DNA of 64,000 nucleotides from Thiotrichaceae bacterium UBA4486 (GCA_002389045.1 DGNS01000015.1:183991-247990); one strand, 5' to 3'; positions 49,987-59,350 are shown, numbered from the stretch's first letter. The notes: generated from the sequence alone by a model not told the origin. Program-made: numbers and translations.

Positions 49987-50038
49987 ATGGCTGTTTCGAC
50001 GTATCGATCAATCAACAACCCGCCAGGGTTGTGACTGA

Positions 50039-50065
50039 CCGTCGGCCGCCTCCCACTGCCGACGG
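50039..50065 (+). terminator. Hairpin downstream of the TPR lipoprotein gene
   Basis: CCGTCGGC and GCCGACGG form a perfect 8-bp stem around CGCCTCCCACT and are followed by TTCCTT. It is a weak intrinsic terminator by its tail. The CCTCCC loop recalls the small RNA at 24.4 kb. The rest of the 237-bp gap to lolB shows nothing recognisable. Confidence 0.5.
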
Positions 50066-50223
50066 TTCCTTAACATGATGTCCACCTGCCAGTGAACTCT
50101 TTGGTACTATCCGCGGATGGCGGAACACAGTGACAGTGATGTGCCGGCGACTGTTCCCGATAGCGGCTGGCTGTTAAGATGACGTTATTCTGATCCCGAC
50201 TGCCGGACGATTCGCAAACTCCC

Positions 50224-50853
50224 TTGAAACTATCCTGTTCATATCTGCTCCGCTGGATACTTGCCTGTCTGGTCGTCTCCATTCTGGCGGGTTGCGCAGG
50301 GATGGCGGTGGATGAAGCGGCAACCGGCCCGCAAGCAGAGGCGCTGTGGCAAACGCGGGAAATTGCCCTGCGGGGTATCAATGGCTGGGCGGTGAAGGGC
50401 CGGCTGGCCATAAAAACCAGTGACGAAAGCTGGACAGCCAGCCTGCACTGGGCACAGAAAGCCCGTCTCTACATGATGCGCATCATTGCTCCTTTTGGAC
50501 AGGGTACGTACGAAATCAAGGGTGGGCATGGCAAGGTCAGTTTGCTGACCGATAAGAACGAAGTCTTCGAGGCCACTGATCCGCATACACTGATGACTGA
50601 AAATCTTGGCTGGAGTGTGCCGCTTCTGGGTATGCAGTACTGGATTCTGGGTGTGCCCGAACCGGACCTTGCCGTTGAAGGCAGGGACATCGATTCCCTG
50701 GGGCGTCTGATCCGGCTCGATCAGTCCGGCTGGACGATACAACTGACCGACTACAGGCAGGTGGGCAAGTACGAACTGCCCGCGAAGATCAGCATGGAAA
50801 ACGACCTGGTCAGGGTCAGGTTGGTGATCCATGAGTGGGTTCGGGTCATATGA
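50224..50853 (+). CDS. lolB: Outer-membrane lipoprotein-localisation protein LolB
   Basis: A 209-residue protein with a lipoprotein signal (VVSILAGC, Cys about residue 24) and a beta-rich body (AVKGRLAIKTSDESWTASLHW) as in LolB. It receives lipoproteins from LolA and inserts them in the outer membrane. The start is a TTG at 50224; no ATG gives a complete signal peptide. The end overlaps ispE by 4 bp. Confidence 0.9.
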   Translation: MKLSCSYLLRWILACLVVSILAGCAGMAVDEAATGPQAEALWQTREIALRGINGWAVKGRLAIKTSDESWTASLHWAQKARLYMMRIIAPFGQGTYEIKGGHGKVSLLTDKNEVFEATDPHTLMTENLGWSVPLLGMQYWILGVPEPDLAVEGRDIDSLGRLIRLDQSGWTIQLTDYRQVGKYELPAKISMENDLVRVRLVIHEWVRVI

Positions 50854-51695
50854 ACAGCAATGGCTGGCCGGCCCCGGCAAAACTGAACCTGTTTTTGCAC
50901 GTCACCGGCCGTCGTGATGACGGTTATCATTTGCTGCAGACGGTGTTTCAGTTTCTCGATTTTCAGGATGAGCTGGCTTTTGATGTTCATCGGGACCCGG
51001 CCATCCGGCGCGTCGGTGATTGTCCGGGTGTTGCCGCCGACTCCGACCTGGTGGTCAGGGCGGCGCGTGCCCTGCAGTCGTACACCGGCAGCCGCCTTGG
51101 TGTGGATATCCATATCAGCAAACACATCCCCATGCAGGCAGGCCTGGGCGGCGGCAGTTCCGATGCGGCGACCACATTACGGGCGCTGAATCGCCTCTGG
51201 GGCCTGGAATTGCCACTCGGTGAACTGGCTGCTATCGGTGTCAAACTGGGAGCGGACGTCCCGGTTTTCCTGCACGGGCATGCCGCCTTTGCCGAGGGTG
51301 TGGGGGAGGAACTGACGGACCTGGAACCGGCGGAGGAATGGTACCTGATCATCCGTCCGGACTGCAGCGTAAGCACCGCCGAGATCTTCAATGACGCCGA
51401 TTTGACACGTCATACCCCACCTATCACAATACGCGACTTTCTGGCAGGGAGAGGGCACAATGACTGCCTGCCGGTCGTGTTGCGGCGCTATCCACAGGTC
51501 GCCGAAGCAATTGATTGGCTGGGGAATTTTTCAGAAGCCAGAATGACGGGCACCGGTTCCACCGTGTTTGCCGCTTTCGCGAACAGGGCGGCCGCCGAAA
51601 CGGTTCTCGAGCAGGTTCCCGCGCACTGGTTTGGCCAGGTTTGCCGGGGACAGAATCAATCCCCCTTACTGCAACGATTGCGGCAACCGGACTGA
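50850..51695 (+). CDS. ispE: 4-diphosphocytidyl-2-C-methyl-D-erythritol kinase
   Basis: A 281-residue GHMP kinase with the opening WPAPAKLNLFLHV, the ATP loop MQAGLGGGSSDAATTL and the late MTGTGSTVFAAF. It phosphorylates CDP-ME in the isoprenoid MEP pathway. The ATG at 50850 overlaps the lolB stop (ATGA), and is preferred over an ATG at 50835. Confidence 0.95.
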   Translation: MNSNGWPAPAKLNLFLHVTGRRDDGYHLLQTVFQFLDFQDELAFDVHRDPAIRRVGDCPGVAADSDLVVRAARALQSYTGSRLGVDIHISKHIPMQAGLGGGSSDAATTLRALNRLWGLELPLGELAAIGVKLGADVPVFLHGHAAFAEGVGEELTDLEPAEEWYLIIRPDCSVSTAEIFNDADLTRHTPPITIRDFLAGRGHNDCLPVVLRRYPQVAEAIDWLGNFSEARMTGTGSTVFAAFANRAAAETVLEQVPAHWFGQVCRGQNQSPLLQRLRQPD

Positions 51696-51833
51696 GATCG
51701 GTCAGGATGGTTTATCGACAACAGAATTGAACAGCAAGCACGGTGAGCTGGACCGCCAGGGTGGAGCGCAAGGGATATGCGTAACAACCCCGGCAGAGCA
51801 GTGACAGGACGAGAACGCAGTACTGATTTTTGA

Positions 51834-51910
51834 TGGGGTGTGGCCAAGTTGGTTAAGGCACGGGGTTTTGATCCCCGCATTCCCAGGTTCGAGTCCTGGC
51901 ACCCCAGCCA
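51834..51910 (+). tRNA. tRNA-Gln (anticodon TTG)
   Basis: A 77-nt tRNA with acceptor arms TGGGGTG/CACCCCA, discriminator G and encoded CCA. The anticodon stem CGGGG/CCCCG (51861-51865, 51873-51877) holds the loop TTTTGAT, with anticodon TTG at 51868-51870. The T arm is CCAGG TTCGAGT CCTGG. It lies between ispE and prs as in many gammaproteobacteria. Confidence 0.97.
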
Positions 51911-51970
51911 TATCACCCATACCAGCGGATAACATTGGCGGATCAGAATTTAACAGGTAACGCGAAAACC

Positions 51971-52924
51971 ATGTCACTGGAAAATGTGATGCTGTTCAGC
52001 GGTAACGCCAATCCGGATCTGGCGTCCTGTATCAGCAGCCACCTGAGTATTCCACTGGGCAAGGCCATGGTTGATCGTTTCAGTGACGGTGAAATCATGG
52101 TGGAGATCGCCGAGAACGTACGCGCGCGCGATGTCTACATCATCCAGTCCATCTGCGCTCCGGCCAACGAGAACCTGATGGAACTCCTGGTCATGGCCGA
52201 CGCCTTGCGGCGGGCTTCCGCCAACCGGGTGGTTGCCATCATCCCGTATATGGGATACGCGCGCCAGGACCGGCGCACACGATCGGCGCGGGTGCCGATC
52301 ACCGCCAAGCTGGTGGCCGACATGATTTCCGCCGTGGGTATTTCCCATGCGCTGACGGTGGACCTGCACGCCGATCAGATCCAGGGTTTTTTCAATATAC
52401 CGCTGGATAACGTGTACGCCTCGCCGGTGTTGCTCGGCGATATCTGGAAGCAGCCCTACGAGGATTTGATGGTGGTTTCGCCGGATGTCGGCGGTGTGGT
52501 CCGGGCCCGGGCCCTGGCCAAGCGTCTCGATGACACGGAACTGGCCATTATCGACAAGCGCCGTTCGAAGGCCAATGAGTCCGAGGTGATGAACATCATC
52601 GGTGATGTCGAGGGACGTACCTGCGTGATCATCGATGATCTCGTGGACACGGCGGGGACGCTGTGTAATGCCGCCGGCGCACTGAAAAGCCACGGCGCGC
52701 TCAAGGTGGTGGCCTACTGTACCCATGCCGTACTTTCCGGCAGGGCGATCACGAACATCAGCAACTCGAAGCTGGATGAACTGGTCGTCACCGATACCAT
52801 CCCGCTGGGAACAGCGGCAAGAGAATGTGAAAAGATTCGCCAGCTCAGCGTCGCCGCCATGCTGGCTGAAAGTATTCGCCGAATCAGTATCGGCGATTCA
52901 TTGAGTTCAATGTTCATAGACTAG
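51971..52924 (+). CDS. prs: Ribose-phosphate pyrophosphokinase
   Basis: A 317-residue PRPP synthetase with LFSGNANPDLA at the start, the DLHADQIQGFF region, and the PRPP-binding loop CVIIDDLVDTAGTL. It supplies PRPP for nucleotide, His and Trp synthesis. The start at 51971 has AGGTAA upstream and matches the family, unlike an ATG at 51935. Confidence 0.96.
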   Translation: MSLENVMLFSGNANPDLASCISSHLSIPLGKAMVDRFSDGEIMVEIAENVRARDVYIIQSICAPANENLMELLVMADALRRASANRVVAIIPYMGYARQDRRTRSARVPITAKLVADMISAVGISHALTVDLHADQIQGFFNIPLDNVYASPVLLGDIWKQPYEDLMVVSPDVGGVVRARALAKRLDDTELAIIDKRRSKANESEVMNIIGDVEGRTCVIIDDLVDTAGTLCNAAGALKSHGALKVVAYCTHAVLSGRAITNISNSKLDELVVTDTIPLGTAARECEKIRQLSVAAMLAESIRRISIGDSLSSMFID

Positions 52925-53021
52925 TGACTCAATGCTGATGATTCCGCCTGGTCGCGGGCGGGATCCTGTTATGAAAGCCCTGGCAGACAGGGTTTTCTCA
53001 TCCATAAACGGAGTAATTACG

Positions 53022-53696
53022 ATGAAAAAATTTGAACTGGTTGCCGAGTCGCGCAGCGATGTGGGGAAGGGTGCGAGCCGCCGCCTGCGTCGTAGCAATA
53101 AAATACCCGGCGTTGTCTACGGACAGGGGCAGGAGGCACTGTCCATTACGCTGGGTCACGATGATGTGTTCCATCAACTGGAGAATGAGGCTTTTTATTC
53201 CCATATCCTGACACTGAAACTCGATAATAATCCGATCAAGGTAGTGCTCAAGGATTTGCAGAGACACCCTTACAAACGCCGCCTGTTGCACATTGACCTG
53301 CAGCGTATTAACGAGTCAGAAGCCCTGACCATGCGCGTGCCGATTCACTTCATCAACGAGGCCAAGAGCGTGGGTGTGAAAAGCGGCGGCATGGTCAACC
53401 ACGTCATGAACGATGTGGAAATTTCCTGCCTGCCCGGTAATCTGCCGGAATACATCGAGGTCGATCTGCTGAATCTTGAACTGGGTTCTTCCATTCATCT
53501 CAACGAGCTGAAACTGCCGGAAGGTGTGGAGCTGTACGCGGCCCTTCATGATGAAAACCTGGATGCGCCGGTGGTTTCCATCGTCATGCCCAGAGCCGTC
53601 GAGGAGGAAACCGACACCGAGGCTGAAGAGGCCGAGGTTAAGGCTGCTGCCGCTGCGAAGGCTGATGAAGATGAGGAAGATTCCGACGACAGCTGA
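53022..53696 (+). CDS. rplY: 50S ribosomal protein L25, long CTC form
   Basis: A 224-residue L25/TL5/CTC protein: the 5S-rRNA-binding domain at residues 1-95 (VAESRSDVGKGASRRLRR), then the CTC domain, and an acidic, Ala-rich tail. E. coli has only the short form of 94 residues. The ATG at 53022 has GGAGTAA upstream. It lies between prs and pth. Confidence 0.95.
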   Translation: MKKFELVAESRSDVGKGASRRLRRSNKIPGVVYGQGQEALSITLGHDDVFHQLENEAFYSHILTLKLDNNPIKVVLKDLQRHPYKRRLLHIDLQRINESEALTMRVPIHFINEAKSVGVKSGGMVNHVMNDVEISCLPGNLPEYIEVDLLNLELGSSIHLNELKLPEGVELYAALHDENLDAPVVSIVMPRAVEEETDTEAEEAEVKAAAAAKADEDEEDSDDS

Positions 53697-53721
53697 TCCC
53701 GCCTGATACCGAGCCGTCGCT

Positions 53722-54333
53722 GTGCCGGATCCGTTTCAACTGATCGTGGGCCTGGGCAATCCGGGCCCCGATTACGCCCGTACCAGGCACAATGCCGGTT
53801 TCTGGTGTATCGACCGTCTGGCGCGGAAATACGCTTGCCGATTTCGTAGCGAAACACGATTTGCCGGCGACCTGGCCCGCCTGTCCGATGGCGACCTTGA
53901 TTGCTGGTTGTTGAAGCCTGCCACCTTCATGAATCACAGCGGCCGCGCCGTGCAGGCCTTGCTGTCCTTTTACAAACTGGATATCGAACAGACACTGGTG
54001 TTGCATGATGACATTGATTTGCCTCCCGGTACCGTGCGCCTGAAAACCGGCGGTGGACACGGCGGTCATAACGGTTTGCGCGATCTCATTCAACAGACCG
54101 GCAGTAACGCTTTCAGCCGTGTACGCATCGGTGTCGGGCATCCCGGACATCGCGACCGGGTGATCGATTCCGTGCTCGGACGCGCGGGAGCCGAGGAACA
54201 GCGGCTGATCGACGAGGCCATTGACGATGTGCTGGTATTGATGCCGGATATACTCAGGGGTCGTATGCAAAAAGCCATGACGGTTCTGCATACGGTCGCG
54301 CCCGTGGATACCGATTCCACGGACGGGGACTGA
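53722..54333 (+). CDS. pth: Peptidyl-tRNA hydrolase
   Basis: A 203-residue Pth with LIVGLGNPGPDYARTRHNAGF (with catalytic His23), KPATFMNHSG, HDDIDLPPG and GGGHGGHNGL. It frees tRNA from peptidyl-tRNA lost by ribosomes. The start is a GTG, as the family N-terminus requires. It is between rplY and ychF in the usual order. Confidence 0.95.
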   Translation: MPDPFQLIVGLGNPGPDYARTRHNAGFWCIDRLARKYACRFRSETRFAGDLARLSDGDLDCWLLKPATFMNHSGRAVQALLSFYKLDIEQTLVLHDDIDLPPGTVRLKTGGGHGGHNGLRDLIQQTGSNAFSRVRIGVGHPGHRDRVIDSVLGRAGAEEQRLIDEAIDDVLVLMPDILRGRMQKAMTVLHTVAPVDTDSTDGD

Positions 54334-54336
54334 AGC

Positions 54337-55422
54337 ATGGGATTCAAGTGCGGTATCGTCGGCTTGCCCAATGTCGGCAAGTCCACTCTCTTCAACGCCC
54401 TGACCAATTCCGGCATTGATGCCGCCAACTATCCGTTCTGCACCATTGATCCCAACATCGGCGTGGTGCCGGTACCGGACCCGAGGCTCGATGCCATCGC
54501 CGCCATCGTACAGCCGAAACAGGTGATCCCCGCACACATGGAGTTTGTGGATATCGCCGGTCTGGTCGAGGGCGCCTCCAAAGGCGAGGGACTCGGTAAC
54601 CAGTTTCTGTCGCATATCCGGGAAACCCACGCCATTGCCCAGGTGGTGCGCTGTTTCGATGATGACAACATCGTGCACGTATCCGGGCGCGTGAACCCCC
54701 TGGAAGACATCGAGGTGATCAACACCGAGTTGTGCCTGGCTGACCAGGAAACCGTGGACAAGGCGCTGCAAAAGGTGCTGAAAACCGCCAGAAGCGGCGA
54801 CAAGGACGCGCGTAAACAACAGGTGGAACTGGAACGCATCGCCGCGCACCTGAACGAGGGCAGGCCGGTGCGCACGCTGGCGGATCTCGCGGAGGAGACG
54901 CTGCGGCACCTGCACCTGTTGACCGCCAAGCCGTCGTTTTATATCGCCAACGTGGAAGAGGAAAAACTCGAGGGCAATCCCTGGCTGGAAAAACTGCAAA
55001 CACTGGCATCCGCGGAAGGCACGGAAGTGATCCCGGTCTGCGCCGCCATCGAATCGGAAATGTCGGAACTCTCGCTGGAAGAGAAAACCGAGTTCCTGCA
55101 GGACCTGGGGCTAAAAGAGCCCGGCCTTAACCGCATCATTCGCGCCGGTTACAGGCTGCTGGGCCTGCATACGTATTTTACCGCGGGACCGAAGGAAGTC
55201 CGCGCCTGGACCATTCCCAAAGGTGCCACCGCGCCGCAGGCGGCGGCCGTGATCCATACGGACTTCGAGCGTGGTTTTATACGCGCCGAGGTGACCGCGT
55301 ACGAGGATTTCATTGCCTACGGTGGTGAGCAGGGTGCGAAGACTGCCGGCAAGTGGTGGCTGGAAGGCAAGGAATATGTCGTAAACGACGGTGATGTTAT
55401 GCTGTTCCGATTCAACGTTTAA
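54337..55422 (+). CDS. ychF: Redox-regulated ATPase YchF
   Basis: A 361-residue Obg-like ATPase with G1 GLPNVGKSTLFNAL, G3 DIAGLVEGASKGEGLG, and NVEE in place of the NKxD guanine motif, which is why the family prefers ATP. The TGS domain follows at the C-terminus. It sits 3 bp after pth. Confidence 0.96.
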   Translation: MGFKCGIVGLPNVGKSTLFNALTNSGIDAANYPFCTIDPNIGVVPVPDPRLDAIAAIVQPKQVIPAHMEFVDIAGLVEGASKGEGLGNQFLSHIRETHAIAQVVRCFDDDNIVHVSGRVNPLEDIEVINTELCLADQETVDKALQKVLKTARSGDKDARKQQVELERIAAHLNEGRPVRTLADLAEETLRHLHLLTAKPSFYIANVEEEKLEGNPWLEKLQTLASAEGTEVIPVCAAIESEMSELSLEEKTEFLQDLGLKEPGLNRIIRAGYRLLGLHTYFTAGPKEVRAWTIPKGATAPQAAAVIHTDFERGFIRAEVTAYEDFIAYGGEQGAKTAGKWWLEGKEYVVNDGDVMLFRFNV

Positions 55423-55431
55423 ATAAACGGA

Positions 55432-55485
55432 TGTCATTCCGAGCCTTGTCCCTCGCTACGCTTCGGGACAAGGCTCGAAATGACA
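55432..55485. repeat. Repetitive palindrome, also present at 16.8 kb
   Basis: CGAGCCTTGTCC (55440-55451) and GGACAAGGCTCG (55466-55477) form a perfect 12-bp stem, and outer arms TGTCATT/AATGACA extend it. A 28-bp core from ccctcgctacg to aaggctcg is identical at 16778-16805. It may end ychF transcription. Confidence 0.85.
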
Positions 55486-55498
55486 GGTACTTGTCATT

Positions 55499-56137
55499 AT
55501 GGATCCAACCCGGCTTTGCAACGAACTGATCAACACCGTCCGCTCCTTCCACGGCAGCGGACTCAGTACCGGTACGTCCGGTAACGCCAGCGTACGTAGC
55601 GAAGCCGGGTTCATCATCACGCCGACCGGCGTGGACTACGATGATTTGCAGAGCGAGTCCCTCGTAGAAATGGATTTGAACGGTACTGTTGTGAACGGTG
55701 CATTAAAACCTTCCAGCGAGTGGCGTTTCCATCGGGCGATTTACACCTCCCGCCCGGAGACCAACGCGGTGGTTCACGTGCACTCACCCTATGCCACCGG
55801 CATCGCCTGCACCCGCAAGGGAATACCGGCGTTTCATTACATGATTGCACTGGCCGGCGGCGATTGCATACGCTGCGCCGAATACGCCACTTTCGGTACG
55901 GAAGCATTATCCGACAATGCTCTGGCGGCCCTGCAGGACCGCAAGGCCTGCCTGCTGGCCAACCACGGCCAGATCGCCGTGGGCGGGGATTTGCAGGAGG
56001 CGCTGACACTTGCCGAAGCCGTGGAAAATCTCGCGCAGCAATACTGGATCAGTACTGTTTTCGGGGAACCCGAACTGCTGGATGCGGACGAAATGCGTGT
56101 GAATCTGGAAAAATTCAGGCACTACGGTGAGCAGTAA
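55499..56137 (+). CDS. Class II aldolase/adducin-family protein
   Basis: A 212-residue protein of the fuculose-phosphate aldolase superfamily. It has STGTSGNAS (phosphate loop), LKPSSEWRFHRAIY (catalytic Glu), the zinc pair in VVHVHSPYAT, and a third His in LLANHGQIAVG. All metal ligands are present, so it should be active on a phosphorylated sugar or on methylthioribulose-1-phosphate. The substrate is unknown. It starts a run of plus-strand genes, 5 bp before the VOC gene. Confidence 0.85.
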   Translation: MDPTRLCNELINTVRSFHGSGLSTGTSGNASVRSEAGFIITPTGVDYDDLQSESLVEMDLNGTVVNGALKPSSEWRFHRAIYTSRPETNAVVHVHSPYATGIACTRKGIPAFHYMIALAGGDCIRCAEYATFGTEALSDNALAALQDRKACLLANHGQIAVGGDLQEALTLAEAVENLAQQYWISTVFGEPELLDADEMRVNLEKFRHYGEQ

Positions 56138-56142
56138 AACGT

Positions 56143-56571
56143 ATGCCATTATCTTTACAACCGTTTCATCTGGCCATTCCCGTTGACGACATTGCAGCGA
56201 GCGAGCGCTTTTATGTCGACACCCTGGGTTGTACGCCGGGACGGCGCGGCGAACGCTGGATCGATTTTGATTTTTTCGGTCACCAGCTTTCCGCGCATCT
56301 AACGGCCCGGTCAGACAATCCGGTGCCGACCAATCCTGTTGATGGTGAGGATGTGCCGGTGCGTCACTTCGGCGTCGTTCTCGACCGGAATGACTGGCAG
56401 GCTTTGCAGCAACGCCTGCTCGATGCCGGTGCGGAATTTTTGATCAAGCCCACGATCCGCTTTGCCGGGCAGCCCGGCGAACAGGCCACGTTTTTTCTCC
56501 GCGATCCTTCGGGTAATGCTCTGGAATTCAAGTCGTTCCTATCCCCCGAACAGTTGTTTGCCGGAGCATAA
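56143..56571 (+). CDS. VOC-family (glyoxalase/dioxygenase fold) protein
   Basis: A 142-residue vicinal-oxygen-chelate protein: HLAIPVDDIAASERFYVDTLG at the start, PVRHFGVVLD in the middle and FFLRDPSGNALEFKSF at the end, the three usual metal-ligand positions. Members isomerise, cleave or sequester small molecules. No specific role can be given. It follows the class II aldolase by 5 bp. Confidence 0.82.
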   Translation: MPLSLQPFHLAIPVDDIAASERFYVDTLGCTPGRRGERWIDFDFFGHQLSAHLTARSDNPVPTNPVDGEDVPVRHFGVVLDRNDWQALQQRLLDAGAEFLIKPTIRFAGQPGEQATFFLRDPSGNALEFKSFLSPEQLFAGA

Positions 56572-56578
56572 TGGCGGC

Positions 56579-57691
56579 ATGGCGATACGTATCCCTCCCG
56601 CTGCCGAGCTGATTACCGTGCCCGGTGAAGTGTCGCTGGAGTACGGCGGGACACTGAAAAGCCCGGTCGTGGCCATGGAACGCCTGGGCCAGGTACGCGA
56701 CGATTCCGCGCCGGTGGTACTGATCTTTACCGGCATCTCTCCGGATTCGCACGTAGCCTCCTCGGCGCTCGACGCATCCACCGGCTGGTGGGAATACATG
56801 GTGGGCAGCGGTTTGCCCGTAAACCTGGATGAATGCCAGGTGATCTGCATCAACACACCGGGCGGTTGTTACGGCTCGACCGGACCGTTGTCTATCAACC
56901 CGGATACTCATCAAGCTTACGGCCCGCAGTACCCGCCGCTGAGCCTGTGGGACATTGCCCGCATCAGCGGCATGGCGCTGGAACAGATTGGCATTGACAA
57001 CATTCATTGCGTTATCGGGCCATCCATGGGCGGCATGGTCGCGCTGGCCTGGTTGCTGACCTGGCCGGGCCGTAGCCGCCACATGGTCAATATTTCCGCG
57101 ACGCTGGAGGCCGGCACCTTCGCCATTGCACTGCGATCCCTGCAACGCGAGATCATCCGTTCGGATCCCGGATTCAACCAGGGTAACTACCATGACAGGC
57201 GGGCACTGAGGCAGGGTATGACCCTGGCGCGCAAACTGGGAATGATCACCTATCGATCGGCGGATGAATGGCGACAGCGATTCGGCCGCTCGCGTGACAG
57301 TGTGGGAGAGCACGGCGGTCGTTTCGTGATTGAATCCTACCTGACCCTGAATTCGGAAAAATTTGCTGACAGTTTTGATCCCAACAGTTACCTGATTCTG
57401 TCGCAGGCCATGGACTGGTTTTCAGTAGCGGAGACAACGGCTGATCCGGTGCGGGCGTTTTCAGAGTGCGGGCTTGAATCGGCGCTGGTCATCGGGGTAA
57501 ATTCAGACTTCCTGTTCCCGGAATACCAGCAACGGGAATTGGCGCAATGTCTGCAGGCGGCCGGGATCCACTGTGACTATGAATGTGTAGCATCACATTA
57601 CGGACACGATGCCTTTCTTATCGACGAGGAAAATTTCTCTCCCCTGGTACGTGCGTATCTTGGCCGGACTATGGAAAACGCGGAGTCATGA
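56579..57691 (+). CDS. MetX-like acyltransferase/hydrolase
   Basis: A 370-residue alpha/beta-hydrolase with the MetX pattern: oxyanion region VVLIFTGISPDSH, nucleophile Ser in IGPSMGGMVALAW, the FVIESYLTLNSEKFADSFDPNSYL segment (positions about 255-280), and catalytic His in HYGHDAFLID. MetX transfers acetyl to homoserine, with relatives using succinyl or Ser. This is a lone copy away from met genes, so it may have been recruited for another acylation. The ATG at 56579 is preferred. It overlaps the next gene by 4 bp. Confidence 0.78.
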   Translation: MAIRIPPAAELITVPGEVSLEYGGTLKSPVVAMERLGQVRDDSAPVVLIFTGISPDSHVASSALDASTGWWEYMVGSGLPVNLDECQVICINTPGGCYGSTGPLSINPDTHQAYGPQYPPLSLWDIARISGMALEQIGIDNIHCVIGPSMGGMVALAWLLTWPGRSRHMVNISATLEAGTFAIALRSLQREIIRSDPGFNQGNYHDRRALRQGMTLARKLGMITYRSADEWRQRFGRSRDSVGEHGGRFVIESYLTLNSEKFADSFDPNSYLILSQAMDWFSVAETTADPVRAFSECGLESALVIGVNSDFLFPEYQQRELAQCLQAAGIHCDYECVASHYGHDAFLIDEENFSPLVRAYLGRTMENAES

Positions 57692-58287
57692 TCGATACCT
57701 ATAACGACTTTGGTGAATTGTCAGCGTATCACCTCGAGGAGGTGGATTACCGTATCCACAGGCGCGAGGTCGATTCCCGCTACGCGATCATGGCCATTCA
57801 TGGCGGCACTATCGAACGCGGCACCATGAAAATTGCCGATCTCATCGCTGCCGACGATTATGCTTATTACTGTTTTGAAGGCATCCACAACGCTTCCCGG
57901 CATCTGCATATTACCTCCAACCGTTTCAATGAACCCCGCGCGCTGGAAGTTGCGCGCAGTGTCGACACCGTGATCACGGTGCACGGCGCTTACGGCCAGG
58001 CCCGGGAAGTGTATCTTGGAGGACTGGACGAGGAACTGAAAAGCCGGTTTATAGAGGCGCTGCTGTCTGCCGGGTTCGCGGCGCGGCCGGATCCCAGTCC
58101 GACACGCCAGGGCCGCGGTAAATCCAACATCTGCAATCGCGGCCGCTCGGGCCGGGGCGTGCAACTGGAATTACCGCGGGGTTTGAGAAAGTCGCTGTTT
58201 ATCAAGCCCTCATTCAGGGACAGTACCTGGCAGCCCGGTGAACGCTTGCAGGATTTTGTCGCGGCAATTCGCACAGCGCTGGATTAG
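57688..58287 (+). CDS. Poly-gamma-glutamate hydrolase-family protein
   Basis: A 199-residue protein of the PghP-like zinc-hydrolase family (PF05908): IMAIHGGTIERGT (His38, Glu43) and the VHGAYG late His motif. The family was first known from phages of Bacillus, where it cuts gamma-glutamyl bonds. Its start overlaps the MetX-like gene (ATGA), so the two are coupled. No capsule gene is present, so the target may be some other gamma-linked or amidated metabolite. Confidence 0.72.
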   Translation: MIDTYNDFGELSAYHLEEVDYRIHRREVDSRYAIMAIHGGTIERGTMKIADLIAADDYAYYCFEGIHNASRHLHITSNRFNEPRALEVARSVDTVITVHGAYGQAREVYLGGLDEELKSRFIEALLSAGFAARPDPSPTRQGRGKSNICNRGRSGRGVQLELPRGLRKSLFIKPSFRDSTWQPGERLQDFVAAIRTALD

Positions 58288-58955
58288 CGAGACTGTTTGA
58301 AAACCAGGTATTGCATGGCCAGGGAATTGATCCATGTGGCCAGTTGGTCTGTCCACCCGGGCGCCTGCGCACAGGCCCGCGAGATCTGTATCGACAGCAT
58401 GCCGTCATCCCGCGTTGCCGGTTGTTCCCGGGTTTTTACGATCAGGGCATCCTCGGTTTTGTAGATAATATATTTTTTGCCGGTATCGATATCGTGATAC
58501 ACCGACGAGCCGTACTGTGTATCCACCAGCCAGTGGCCCGCATTCAACAAAGCAGATTCGAACGGGTCAAACCAGAGCTCGGGCCTGAGATCGTGTGACA
58601 GCTTGCGCCGCGTGTTCTGCTCACGCACATCGGTATAACGCCCGGAAAGCCGGTCCAGCCGGTACAATGATTCAAAACCCAGGGTCACGGCCGGCCCTTT
58701 CCATTTCAGAAAGCTGGCATCCAGTTGCCACTGATCGCCATAAACCGGGAATTCCTCCGGGAAACAGAAGTCACCGCTACGGAGCACGGCGATGTAAACA
58801 TCATCGGCAAAGGCCTTGAATTCGAGTTCGGCCACCGGCTGTTCGATGTTGAAGCGGTCGTAAAGCCAGTACGAGGAAAAGGACAGCAGGGCAACCAGTA
58901 CCAGCACAAACGGAAAGCCGATGACAAGTATGAATTTAAGCAGCCTGCGCAGCAT
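58284..58955 (-). CDS. Membrane-anchored protein of unknown function
   Basis: A 223-residue protein with one N-terminal membrane helix (LLKFILVIGFPFVLVLVALL) and a periplasmic domain of about 185 residues (FEFKAFADDVYIAVL-like strand, then WQLDASFLKWKGPAVTLGFESL). I do not recognise a family. The ATG at 58955 has GGAAG upstream; another at 58967 would add four residues. It faces the plus-strand run and overlaps the end of the gamma-glutamyl-hydrolase-like gene by 4 bp. Confidence 0.7.
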   Translation of the reverse strand: MLRRLLKFILVIGFPFVLVLVALLSFSSYWLYDRFNIEQPVAELEFKAFADDVYIAVLRSGDFCFPEEFPVYGDQWQLDASFLKWKGPAVTLGFESLYRLDRLSGRYTDVREQNTRRKLSHDLRPELWFDPFESALLNAGHWLVDTQYGSSVYHDIDTGKKYIIYKTEDALIVKTREQPATRDDGMLSIQISRACAQAPGWTDQLATWINSLAMQYLVFKQSR

Positions 58956-59350
58956 GTGATCTTCCATTCTACAGTCTATCCGGAGATACAGGATTGTACC
59001 GGACCCGGACATGGCAGGCACGGTTTCGTGTACTGCCACGGCATCGGGTCGTGATGCGCTATGGACGGCGTATGAGGCCGGCTCAACGCTAACGCATACC
59101 GGCATTGCCCGTCACACGCCGCCGGCCGGGTCCTGCTCCCGATAATAATACTTTACTTCGCCCAAACGCTGACTATAGTTACGCACATTACAGCAGCGGT
59201 GCAAACAATGTATCGTAACAAAACAGTATCGGCCGGAGTGCATCCGGCAACCACTCCCGGTGTGCCTGCAGCGGCGCCCTCATGGACAACCATGCCTGCG
59301 GCGCACGCCGGCCGCGGACACGCCTGAGTTTTACCCCGCTTAACCCCGTC

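Noticed and set aside
51834..51910. tRNA-Gln as an integration site for an island
   Set aside because: No integrase, direct repeat of the tRNA end or shift in composition on either side; the genes around it are in conserved order.
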